Below are positions 32,267 through 39,750 of a stretch of DNA of 46,389 nucleotides, piece by piece. This stretch comes from JAICIG01 sp035532215 (GTDB lineage Bacteria > Planctomycetota > Planctomycetia > Pirellulales > JAICIG01). How positions within the stretch are numbered: position 1 is the first letter of the stretch; each line of letters opens with the position of its first letter. Under the pieces are notes generated by a model, which ran no database searches, was not told the origin of the DNA, and saw only the letters and a program-made list of their open reading frames with translations. The stretch spans positions 1 to 46,389 of the forward strand of contig DATKRK010000066.1 in assembly GCA_035532215.1 (NCBI GenBank), written 5' to 3'. The translations under genes were made by a program, and so were the position numbers.

Positions 32267-35200
32267 GTGCTCAACCGCTTGGGTTCAAACCTCCGAGGCC
32301 TTGTTTTCGCGGTTTTAGCAATCGCCTGCTGCGGCGCCGCTCGGGCGCCCGCGGCCGAGGAGCCGCCGGCCGAGATCGGCTTTCTCGGCGTCTGGGATCG
32401 CGCGATGCCGCTGGTGGAAAACGCGGCCCGGGCGGCGAAGGTGCGCGTCGCTTTCTACAAGCCTGATGATTTGCTGGCCAGCCCGGCGATCGCCGAGCGG
32501 CTGCGGCTGCTGTTCGTGCTCAATCTCAGCCCCGAGAGTGTCGGCCCGCTGGTCAAGCATCTCTCGGCCGCGAAAGCGAGGAACGGCGAACTGAAAATCG
32601 TGCCGCTCGACGCCCGCTCCTCCCACGCCGAGCTCGATCAAGCGGGCCTGCTCACGCGCGATGATGCCGTGCCCAAATACTGGCGGCCCAACGGGCCGAC
32701 GAACGTCAAGCGGCTGTTGGTCTATGCGACGGCGAAGTATCTCAGCCGTCCTGGCGAGATCGAACCGCCGGTCGTCGTGCCCGATTTTGGCTGCTATGAC
32801 TACGAAAGCGAACAGCCGTTCGACACGGTCGAGGCCTGTCGAAAGTTCAAAGCCGGGCACGATCGGTGGCGCGAGGGGGCGCCGGTCGCCGTGCTCTTGA
32901 CACAGCAGTCCTTCTGGATCACGCACGATCTGGCCGTGATCGACGCCCAGGTCCTCGCTCTGGAGCGCCGTGGAGTCAACGTGCTGGTCATCTTCGGTGA
33001 TACGCAAGAGCGCGTCGCCAGACTTCTCGAAGACGCGCGCCCCGATCTGGTGATCGAAGACCGGCACGGGGCGATGTGGTCGAACCGCGAATTGCTCGAA
33101 AAGCTCGATGTGCCCTATGTGCGGCCGATTTCAATGCTCGGTTCGACCATCGACGAGTGGCGACAAAACCCGCAGGGGATGTCGTATCGCGATGTCGGCA
33201 TGTTCCTCAGCCTGCAGGAATACTGGGGCGTGATCGAGCCGGTGGTCGTCGGCGGACTGAAGGCCAACTACCAGGGGTTTCGCTTGCACGAGCCGATCGC
33301 CGATCGCATCGAGCGCTCCAGCGAACGCATTGCCCGTTGGCTGTGGCTGCGAAAGAAGCCGAATCAGGAGAAACGGCTGGCGATCGTCTACTACAACCAA
33401 GGGCTCGGCCAGGACGACTTGCTGCGGGGCAGCCCGACCGGGGCGTTTCTCGACGGGCCGGCGAGCCTGGCCGCCTTCCTGCCGCGACTAGCGGCCCAGG
33501 GATTCCGCGTCGAGCCAATGCCGTCCGGCCCCGCCGAACTCGTCGACTGGGCTCGCCAGCGCGGCCGCAACATTGGCCCTTGGGCGCAAGGCGAGTTAGA
33601 AACCTTGGCCGATCGCGGCAGCCCCGCGCTCGTGCCGCTACGAAAATATGAGGCGTGGTTTCGCGAGAAGCTGAGCGAAGCGAACCAGCGGAAAGCCATG
33701 GAGCTTTACGGGCCGCCGCCTGGCAAGTTGATGGTCGTCGAGCGCAACGGCGAGCCGCAGATCGTGCTGCCGCGGATGGAACTCGGCAACATCATCCTGG
33801 CGCCGCAGCCGGAACGGGGCGAAAAGCAGGACGAAGCGCTGTTGCACTCGCGCGACGTGCCGCCGCCGCACAACTATCTGGCGTTTTATTGGTGGCTCGA
33901 AGAAGAGTTCAAGGCCGACGCGATCGTCCACTGGGGGACGCACGGCAACTTGGAAATGCTGCCCGGCAAAGAAACCGGGCTCTCGGCCGATTGCTGGTGC
34001 GACGTCTGCGCCGGCGACATCCCGATCGTCAACTTGTGGATCATGGACAATCTCGGCGAGGCGACCACGTCACGGCGGCGATCGCACGCCGCGTTGGTCG
34101 ATCACATGCCGCCGGCCTTGGTCAACGCGGGCTTAAGCGGCGACTTGCAAACTCTGCACGACGACATCTACAAGTTCCGCAGTCTCGAGCCGGGCTTGCT
34201 CAAAGAAGAGTTCCGCAAGCAGATCGCCGCGGCCGTTGGTCGGGCCGGCATCGCCGATACGCTCGACTTCGATGCCGGCGAGGGCCGATTGCCGGATGAG
34301 GCTGTGGCCAAGGTCGACGACTACTTGCACGAAGTGCATCATGCCTTGACGCCGACCTCGCTGCACGTGCTCGGCCGGGCGCCGCCCGAGCGGCTGCTGG
34401 CGCCGTACCTTGTTTCAATGCTACGCGGGAAGTTCCTGGAACACCTGGTCCAGGCACTGCCGGTTCCGGCGGAAGCGGCCGCCAGCCGAGGCCACCGCCA
34501 GGAATGGCTGCGAGCTCGCGGCGAAGAGTTGCTTCGCGTGGCGGTGCTCGAAGGCCGCGATCCGCCGTTTCCGCTCTCGCCGGAGCTGGAACGCGACTTG
34601 GCATTCGCCCGCGAAATGCACGGCAAGCTATTGGCGGCGGACGAAGAAATCGCCGGACTTTTGCACGCGCTCGAAGGGGGCTACATCCGCCCCGGCCCCG
34701 GGCCCGATCCGATTCGCAATCCAAGCTGCCTGCCGGGCGGACGCAACTTGTATACGCTTAATCCCGAAGAAATTCCCACCCGCGCCGCTTGGGAAGTCGC
34801 CGTCAAGCTGGTCGACGAGATGTTCGCCCATGCGCCGCCGGCCGAGCGGCCGAAGAAGATCGGTTTCGACCTCAACGGCATGGAGACGATGCGCGATTTT
34901 GGGGTGCTCGAAGCGCAAGTGCTCTACCTGCTCGGCGTGCGCCCGGTTTGGGACGCGAACAACCTGGCCGTCGATATCGAGTTGATTCCAGCCGCAGAAT
35001 TGAAGCGGCCGCGAATCGACGTCTTCCTGGCGATGGGCGGGCTTTACAAGGACAACTTTCCCACGCGCGTGCAATTGCTCGACAAAGCGGTGCGTTTGGT
35101 CAGTTCGCTCGACGAGCCGGAGAATTACGTCCGCAAAGGGACCAGGCGGCTGGCCGAGCGATTGGCGGCTCACGGCTTCGCCGCCAACCGCGTGGAGCAG

Positions 35201-36331
35201 TTTGCCACAGCCCGCATCTTCGGCACGAAGCCGGGCAACATGTCGGGCACGAACATCCTGGACCTCGTGCCGCGCTCGGGCGTGTGGGATTCGAGCGACG
35301 AGATCGCCGACGTCTACATCGACCACATGAGCTACGTCTACACCGAAGGCGCCTGGGGCGAAAAGATCGACGGCCTGTACGAGTCGTCGATCCAGGATGT
35401 CGATACGCTCGTGCGCGTCTGGGCCTCGAACATGACCAGCCAACTCTCGAACCATCATGCTTACGAGTATTTCGGCGGGTTGAGCATGGCCGTCAAGAAG
35501 CTCACCGCCCGCGAGCCGCGGGCCCTGATCGCCGACGTGCGGGATCCCGAACGGGCCCGCGTGCGAAACTTCGAGGAAGTACTGGCCACGAATCTGCGCA
35601 GCGAACTCTTGAATCGGAAGTGGATCGAAGGCATGCGCGAGCACGGCTACGCCGGCGCCGGCCACATGGCCGAATTGGTCAAAAACGCGTTCGGCTGGTC
35701 GGTCACGCGGCCCGAGAGCGTGAGCGATCGAGATTGGAACGAGATCTACGAAGTTTACGTGCAAGACAGGCGCCAACTTGGACTGCGCGAATGGTTCGAA
35801 AGCGAAGGTCCGCACGCGCTGGAAGAGATCCTCGCTACGATGCTCGAAGCGCACCGCAAAGGCTATTGGCAAGCCACGACCGAACAGTTGACGCACTTGA
35901 GTCAGACTTATGCCACGCTCGTGGCCAGGCACGGCGACAGCGGCGGGCTGGTCTCGGGCGGAAACAAGCGACTGCACGAGCACGTCGCGAAGCTTCTCGC
36001 CGCGCCGGGCCCGGACGGCGGGGAAGCGCCCGGCGAGACGTTGGCGATGGAAATGTCGGCTTCGCTTGCCCGCTCGGCCGGAGCGCCTAAAACTGCGGCG
36101 GAAGCTGGCGAGGCTTCGGAAACCGAAGTCGCTCGCGAGCATGTCGTCGGCAAGCGGCTTGAACCGGCAGAAGAACCGGTGCAAGAGCCGGCTCAAGAAA
36201 CCGAAAAGCGCGAGGTTGCGGCGCCGCCGGTAGAAGCAGAAGCGACGATGCCGCTCTCGACGACGATCTTCGGCATGGCGACGCTGGGCTTGATCGGTCT
36301 GGGAGTTTTATTGAGACAAGGAGCCGCCTGA
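32267..36331 (+). CDS. Exported, membrane-anchored CobN/BchH-family chelatase, about 1354 aa
   Basis: The body matches the large chelatase subunit family (CobN, BchH/ChlH, HmuS). HWGTHGNLEMLPGKETGLS starts at His555, with His559 and Glu563 the likely metal/active-site residues. DNLGEATTSRRRSHAALVDHMPPA, the GRNLYTLNPEEIPTRAAWEVA block and GVRPVWD follow; late motifs include LDLVPRSGVWDSSDEIADVYIDHMSYVY and FGWSVTRPES. Unlike cytoplasmic CobN, it has a signal peptide (basic NRLGSNLRG, hydrophobic core, APAAEEPP cleavage region). A C-terminal helix (about 1330-1350, TIFGMATLGLIGLGVLL) follows a charged, Glu/Ala-rich linker. I start at GTG 32267, with GGAG 8 bases upstream. It is followed without gap by an ExbB-like and a DUF2149 gene. 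The nearest functional analogue I know is HmuS, a Bacteroidetes CobN-like protein reported to remove metal from heme. Substrate and direction here are unknown. Confidence 0.9.
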   Translation: MLNRLGSNLRGLVFAVLAIACCGAARAPAAEEPPAEIGFLGVWDRAMPLVENAARAAKVRVAFYKPDDLLASPAIAERLRLLFVLNLSPESVGPLVKHLSAAKARNGELKIVPLDARSSHAELDQAGLLTRDDAVPKYWRPNGPTNVKRLLVYATAKYLSRPGEIEPPVVVPDFGCYDYESEQPFDTVEACRKFKAGHDRWREGAPVAVLLTQQSFWITHDLAVIDAQVLALERRGVNVLVIFGDTQERVARLLEDARPDLVIEDRHGAMWSNRELLEKLDVPYVRPISMLGSTIDEWRQNPQGMSYRDVGMFLSLQEYWGVIEPVVVGGLKANYQGFRLHEPIADRIERSSERIARWLWLRKKPNQEKRLAIVYYNQGLGQDDLLRGSPTGAFLDGPASLAAFLPRLAAQGFRVEPMPSGPAELVDWARQRGRNIGPWAQGELETLADRGSPALVPLRKYEAWFREKLSEANQRKAMELYGPPPGKLMVVERNGEPQIVLPRMELGNIILAPQPERGEKQDEALLHSRDVPPPHNYLAFYWWLEEEFKADAIVHWGTHGNLEMLPGKETGLSADCWCDVCAGDIPIVNLWIMDNLGEATTSRRRSHAALVDHMPPALVNAGLSGDLQTLHDDIYKFRSLEPGLLKEEFRKQIAAAVGRAGIADTLDFDAGEGRLPDEAVAKVDDYLHEVHHALTPTSLHVLGRAPPERLLAPYLVSMLRGKFLEHLVQALPVPAEAAASRGHRQEWLRARGEELLRVAVLEGRDPPFPLSPELERDLAFAREMHGKLLAADEEIAGLLHALEGGYIRPGPGPDPIRNPSCLPGGRNLYTLNPEEIPTRAAWEVAVKLVDEMFAHAPPAERPKKIGFDLNGMETMRDFGVLEAQVLYLLGVRPVWDANNLAVDIELIPAAELKRPRIDVFLAMGGLYKDNFPTRVQLLDKAVRLVSSLDEPENYVRKGTRRLAERLAAHGFAANRVEQFATARIFGTKPGNMSGTNILDLVPRSGVWDSSDEIADVYIDHMSYVYTEGAWGEKIDGLYESSIQDVDTLVRVWASNMTSQLSNHHAYEYFGGLSMAVKKLTAREPRALIADVRDPERARVRNFEEVLATNLRSELLNRKWIEGMREHGYAGAGHMAELVKNAFGWSVTRPESVSDRDWNEIYEVYVQDRRQLGLREWFESEGPHALEEILATMLEAHRKGYWQATTEQLTHLSQTYATLVARHGDSGGLVSGGNKRLHEHVAKLLAAPGPDGGEAPGETLAMEMSASLARSAGAPKTAAEAGEASETEVAREHVVGKRLEPAEEPVQEPAQETEKREVAAPPVEAEATMPLSTTIFGMATLGLIGLGVLLRQGAA

Positions 36332-36948
36332 TGCCCAGCGGTCTGTTGCCCGCGCTCACCGATTGGCTGTACGCGATCTCGACCGCCTTGCTGGCGCCGG
36401 TGATCGTGCTCGAATTGGCGCTGTTGGCCTGGACGCTGGCCATGTCGGGCGGCTTCACGCGCGAGTATTTCGAGCGGCGGCCGATGCGCCGGCGCCTGGC
36501 CGCGGCGCTCGAAGCCGCCCGCCAGGCAGCCGAGCCGGCGGCGGTTTGGGATGCGATAAGAATCATCCGCCACGGGTTGCCGGCCCGCCTGGCCGTCGCC
36601 TGTGCGGGCGATCTCGATTCGCGTCCGCTCGCGGCCAAGGCCCTGGCCGACCTGGAAAGCGACGTTACTGGCTCGCTTGCCCGGCTCTCGTTCGCCACGC
36701 GGGTCGGCCCGATGCTCGGGCTGATGGGCACGCTGATTCCGCTTGGCCCGGCGCTGACCGGCCTGGCGGCGGGAAATCTGGCCGAATTGTCGTCGAATCT
36801 GGTCGTCGCCTTCACGACGACCGTGGTCGGTCTGGCGATCAGTTGCCTGGGCTACGGCATGGGGCTGGCCCGGCGCGTCTGGTATCGCCGAGATCTGGAT
36901 GACCTGGAGTTTCTGATCGAGCGCATCTTTTCGGAGGAGGCGGCCTGA
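36331..36948 (+). CDS. MotA/TolQ/ExbB-family proton-channel protein, 205 aa
   Basis: Three membrane segments are seen: about residues 12-38 (TALLAPVIVLELALLAWTLAM), about 125-150 (VGPMLGLMGTLIPLGPAL) and about 155-185 (LVVAFTTTVVGLAISCLGYG). The cytoplasmic loop between the first two, with LADLESDVTGSLARLSFATR, is typical of the family, and the G-x-x-G-T-L-I-P-L-GPAL pattern is the hallmark. Its ATG overlaps the stop of the CobN-like gene and AAGGAG lies just upstream, so the two are made together. By family precedent it would form a pentameric channel using the proton gradient to move a partner, here probably the DUF2149 protein and through it the CobN-like protein. Confidence 0.9.
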   Translation: MPSGLLPALTDWLYAISTALLAPVIVLELALLAWTLAMSGGFTREYFERRPMRRRLAAALEAARQAAEPAAVWDAIRIIRHGLPARLAVACAGDLDSRPLAAKALADLESDVTGSLARLSFATRVGPMLGLMGTLIPLGPALTGLAAGNLAELSSNLVVAFTTTVVGLAISCLGYGMGLARRVWYRRDLDDLEFLIERIFSEEAA

Positions 36949-36949
36949 A

Positions 36950-37270
36950 ATGCACGCCCGCAAACGACGGCAATGGGAGTTGCTCGGGGACGACGATCCG
37001 ACCGCCGGGTTGGCCAATCTGTTCGACGTCTGGATGGTGTTTGCCGTCGCATTGCTGCTGGCTTTGGCCAGTTACTATCACTTGCCCGAGTTGACCGCCC
37101 GCTCGACCGCCGACAACGCCGAGCGGAAAGCGCTCGAAGCGACCGACCGCCAGCAGGTCCAAGTCGAGCGCGTCCGCTTGACCGAGGAACAACTCGGCGG
37201 CGAAGGCCGGCGGCTGGGGACCGCCTACCGGCTGAAATCAGGCGAAGTCGTCTACGTGCCGGACGAGTGA
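36950..37270 (+). CDS. DUF2149 family protein, 106 aa, ExbD-like topology
   Basis: A short charged N-terminus (MHARKRRQWELLGDDDPTAG) leads to one membrane helix starting NLFDVWMVFAVALLLALA (about residues 23-40). A periplasmic tail contains EEQLGGEGRRLGTAYRLKSGEVVYVPD. DUF2149 occurs beside CobN-like and MotA/TolQ/ExbB genes in archaea and Bacteroidetes, as I recall. Asp26 at the start of the helix sits where ExbD has its essential Asp, so I infer an ExbD-like stator role. GGAGGAGG precedes the ATG. The tail would be the part that reaches the exported chelatase. Confidence 0.85.
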   Translation: MHARKRRQWELLGDDDPTAGLANLFDVWMVFAVALLLALASYYHLPELTARSTADNAERKALEATDRQQVQVERVRLTEEQLGGEGRRLGTAYRLKSGEVVYVPDE

Positions 37271-37590
37271 GGCGCGCCTTTTCGGAATTCGGAGGTCGAA
37301 AATCGGAACCTTCGACGTGCTAGCGAGTCCCGAAGTGCGAAGGGCGTCCATGCCGCATTCCGACCTCGGACTCCCAACCTGCAGACTCTGATCTCGTCTC
37401 CCCTCTCAGCTCAGGCCTTGCGCGATCGCGTAATCGGGTTCGAGTGCGGTCATCGTGCTCGGCGCTTGCTTGAAGTAGAGAAGTCAGCACATGGCTTTTT
37501 TGGGCACGCAGCCAACATGGCTCGCAGTTGGATTTTTTGGTTCCTCGGCAGAATCTGTGGGTGATTCCGGCTGCAGATCAAGTGGAGGCG

Positions 37591-37843
37591 TGCGTTTTTA
37601 AGGCATATCCGGGCAAATAAATGCACGTTGCAATGCACGGACGAAATAGTTCGTGGTAGAATCCTCGCCGCCTGGTGCTCACCGGAGTCAGGCTCTGCTG
37701 GCGAGCAAGCAAGCAAGGCAAGGGATGATCACGCTCCGCACCGGGAAAATGACTCGCCTTGCCCTGGCCTGCCGCGGTGGGTCATGGCCTTTTTCGCTTC
37801 GCAGCACCCCATTTATTTGCCCGGATATGCCTTTGAAAACGCA
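37591..37843. repeat. Inverted-repeat-bounded 253-bp element (possible MITE-like relic)
   Basis: The left arm (about 37591-37622) includes aggcatatccgggcaaataa and extends on both sides. The right arm (about 37811-37843) carries the same sequence in reverse complement. The identical core is at least 23 bases (aggcatatccgggcaaataaatg) and flanking gcgttttt/gcgtttt sequence extends the match. The interior has no gene. The shape is that of a small non-autonomous transposable element or a pair of inverted copies; I found no target-site duplication I can be sure of. Confidence 0.6.
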
Positions 37844-37898
37844 ACCGTGGCCCCGCTAATCAGCGTCAAAACCACCCACGGATTCTGCGGAAGAGCCA

Positions 37899-38006
37899 AA
37901 AATTCATATCCCATACCTGCTCTGCAATTACCGTTCGCGATAACACCTCGCCGCAATGTCGAGCCAATAGCGAAAGCAGCAAGAACTCTTTCAGAGTTAT
38001 ATAACT
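37899..38006 (-). pseudogene. Fragment of an OmpR/CusR-type response regulator DNA-binding domain
   Basis: About 36 codons on the minus strand read SYITLKEFLLLSLLARHCGE and then VLSRTVIAEQVWDMNF. This is the central winged-helix part of heavy-metal (CusR/CopR-like) response regulators, where the family has LT.KEF.LLELL.R..GEVLSRT.IAEQVWDMNFDSDTN. The receiver domain before it and the DSDTN...RLR wing after it are missing, with unrelated sequence on both sides. It is therefore a decayed remnant of a two-component metal-response locus. Confidence 0.7.
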
Positions 38007-38166
38007 TCCTGCATGGTGGGCGTGCTCCTGGGCAAAAAGATTGTTTGCAAACACCTTTCTCGCCAAGCACGCCGCCTTCTTCAACCTCCCGCCGTACACA
38101 AAATTCGGTTATAGCTCCGCTCTAGGGCGCGCTTCGCCGTGCGTTGCACGCCGTTGAGCGCGACTG

Positions 38167-38343
38167 TTGCCCCGCCACGCCGTCCTCCAACGATCAAGCA
38201 GCCAGGAACTCGCCAAAAGCATCGCACGATCCTATAATGACGGCCGTCGCGCCAAAAACGTGTCGAGTGAAATTGAGCTTGCACGGCTCGACGAGGATTG
38301 CAATCGCATAACCCAGCATCGGTCCAACATCTACAAAGGATAG
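38167..38343 (+). other. Possible short open frame ending just before the hydrogenase genes
   Basis: A frame open from 38158 ends with TAG at 38341, five bases before the small-subunit ATG. Its last 40 codons give a polar, helix-like sequence (for example SEIELARLDEDCNRI). It has only CTG or TTG near the start and no family I know. It might be the end of a degraded gene, or chance. Listed so that it is not lost. Confidence 0.2.
38233..38238 (+). promoter_or_regulatory. Possible -10 element for the hydrogenase structural genes
   Basis: A perfect TATAAT lies about 110 bases before the hydrogenase small-subunit ATG. No convincing -35 is present at the expected distance, so this may be an activator-dependent promoter or coincidence. 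Confidence 0.3.
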
Positions 38344-38347
38344 GCCC

Positions 38348-39634
38348 ATGCAAGGAACTGATAGCCGGCCGGGCGCCGGACCATCGCGGTTGATGTCGCT
38401 CGAAGTCGTTTCCCAGGAGGACGCGCTGTGCGACGCGGCCTGCCGCGAGATCGAGCGCCGCAGCCTGAAGCGGGTCGATCGGCGCGACTTCTTGCGATTT
38501 TGCGCCTTCACGGCGGGCTTGCTTGGGCTGGGCGCCGGCGCCGTTCCGCAAGTGGTCAAGGCCATCGAGGATGCCGTCAAACAGCGTCCCTCGGTGATTT
38601 GGCTGAATTTCGCCTCCGACAGCGGCTGCACCGAAGAACTGCTCAAGGCCAATTATCCCAATGCCGGGCAACTGATCCTCGAAACGCTGAGTCTCGATTA
38701 CAACGAGACGATTCAGGCGGCCGCGGGAACGCAGGTCGAAGAAATCCTCGCAGAAGCTCTGAAGCGAGGCGGGTATATTCTGATCGTCGAAGGCGCCATC
38801 CCGACCAAGCACGGCTACGGCATGATCGGGCGCCGCGACATGATCGAGATCGCCCGCGAATTCGCCGACCGCGCCAAGCTGATCATCGCCGTCGGCAGTT
38901 GCGCGACGTGGGGCGGCGTGCCTTCGGGGAATCCCAATCCGTCCGGATTGAAGGGCGTGCGCGAGGCGCTGGGCGTGGAGTGCATCAATCTCGACCTTTG
39001 TCCGGTGAACGAGGGCATCCTCGTGGCCACGCTCGTCGATTACTTGCTGCGGGGCAAAATGCCGGAGCTCGACGAATTCGGCCGGCCCAAGGTCTTTTAC
39101 GGCCAAACGATCCACGATCAGTGCGAGCGGCGGGCCCACTTCGAAGCCGGGCGATTCGTGGAGCGGTTCGGCAGCGAAGAAGAACGGCTGGGCTACTGCC
39201 TGTACAAGGTCGGTTGCAAGGGACCGATGACCTACGCCAATTGTTCCAAGATGCTCTACAACGACCGCGTCAGTTGGTGCATTGGCGCAGGCGGCCCGTG
39301 CATCGGCTGCGCGGAGCACGGCTGGGTCGACCATTTCGCCGGCTTCTACGAACGGCTGCCGGACGTCAAGGCGCCGGGGCTCGGGGGCGTGGAGGTCGGC
39401 GCCGACAAGATCGGCATCGTCGGAGCCGTGGCGACCGGGATCGGCATTGCCGCGCACGCGATCGGCACGGCCGTGGCAGGGCGGTTCAAAGCCCCGCCGG
39501 AGACTGCTCCTCAAACGCCTGCCGCTCCTCAAGCACCCGCCGCGCCGCAGGCGCCGCCGGAAGACGTCGCAGGCGGCGAACCGCCTCCTTCGGCGCAGCA
39601 GCCCCCGCCGGGTCATCGCTCCGGCCCCGGATAA
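38348..39634 (+). CDS. [NiFe]-hydrogenase small subunit, Tat-exported, membrane-anchored
   Basis: The Tat signal DRRDFLRFCAFTAGLLGLGAGA (twin Arg at 45-46) exports the folded heterodimer. The Fe-S ligand regions are VIWLNFASDSGCTE (about 83-96), VGSCATWGG, DLCPVNEG, TIHDQCER, YCLYKVGCKGP and WCIGAGGPCIGCAEHGW. In the first region the usual CxxC pair reads Asp91-Ser-Gly-Cys94, so the first proximal-cluster Cys seems replaced by Asp. A C-terminal helix (IGIVGAVATGIGIAAHAIGTAVAG) anchors the protein, followed by a Pro-rich tail unusual for the family. AAAGGA precedes the ATG at 38348. With the large subunit and cytochrome b it looks like a periplasm-facing uptake (group 1-like) enzyme. The exact subgroup was not determined. 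Confidence 0.92.
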   Translation: MQGTDSRPGAGPSRLMSLEVVSQEDALCDAACREIERRSLKRVDRRDFLRFCAFTAGLLGLGAGAVPQVVKAIEDAVKQRPSVIWLNFASDSGCTEELLKANYPNAGQLILETLSLDYNETIQAAAGTQVEEILAEALKRGGYILIVEGAIPTKHGYGMIGRRDMIEIAREFADRAKLIIAVGSCATWGGVPSGNPNPSGLKGVREALGVECINLDLCPVNEGILVATLVDYLLRGKMPELDEFGRPKVFYGQTIHDQCERRAHFEAGRFVERFGSEEERLGYCLYKVGCKGPMTYANCSKMLYNDRVSWCIGAGGPCIGCAEHGWVDHFAGFYERLPDVKAPGLGGVEVGADKIGIVGAVATGIGIAAHAIGTAVAGRFKAPPETAPQTPAAPQAPAAPQAPPEDVAGGEPPPSAQQPPPGHRSGPG

Positions 39635-39750
39635 GTTGCTGCAAAACGAGCCTTCCAGACCAGGATTCACATCGACGCGACTACACCCCAAGCCGAGGAC
39701 GAGCATCGCTTGGCGCCGGCTCGGAACAAGCTGACAGAAAGGGCGGACTC

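Larger units (their letters stand above)
37271..38347. other. Long non-coding or decayed intergenic region, about 1.08 kb
   Basis: Lower in GC than its surroundings in part and without an intact recognisable gene. It contains a 253-bp structure with inverted ends (37591-37843), a fragment of a response-regulator gene (37899-38006), a possible -10 element (38233-38238) and a short open frame up to the hydrogenase start. I see no clear terminator after the DUF2149 gene. Confidence 0.6.

Noticed and set aside
34628..36196. Minus-strand open frame of 522 codons opposite the CobN-like gene
   Set aside because: Shadow frame; the plus strand carries continuous chelatase-family sequence here.
32267..36331. 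Calling the CobN homologue the aerobic cobaltochelatase subunit
   Set aside because: It has a signal peptide and a membrane anchor, no CobS/CobT chelatase partners are seen, and the pathway here uses CbiX.
37628..38125. Plus-strand open frame in the decayed intergenic region
   Set aside because: It runs across the inverted repeat and opposite the response-regulator fragment, with no protein-like features.
38194..38349. Short minus-strand frame with hydrophobic stretches ahead of the hydrogenase
   Set aside because: Its start overlaps the hydrogenase ATG, there is no ribosome-binding site, and no family is recognised.
38081..39706. Long minus-strand open frame of 541 codons opposite the hydrogenase small subunit
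   Set aside because: It is an antisense shadow of a high-GC gene. The sense frame has clear Tat, Fe-S and family motifs and the antisense product resembles nothing.
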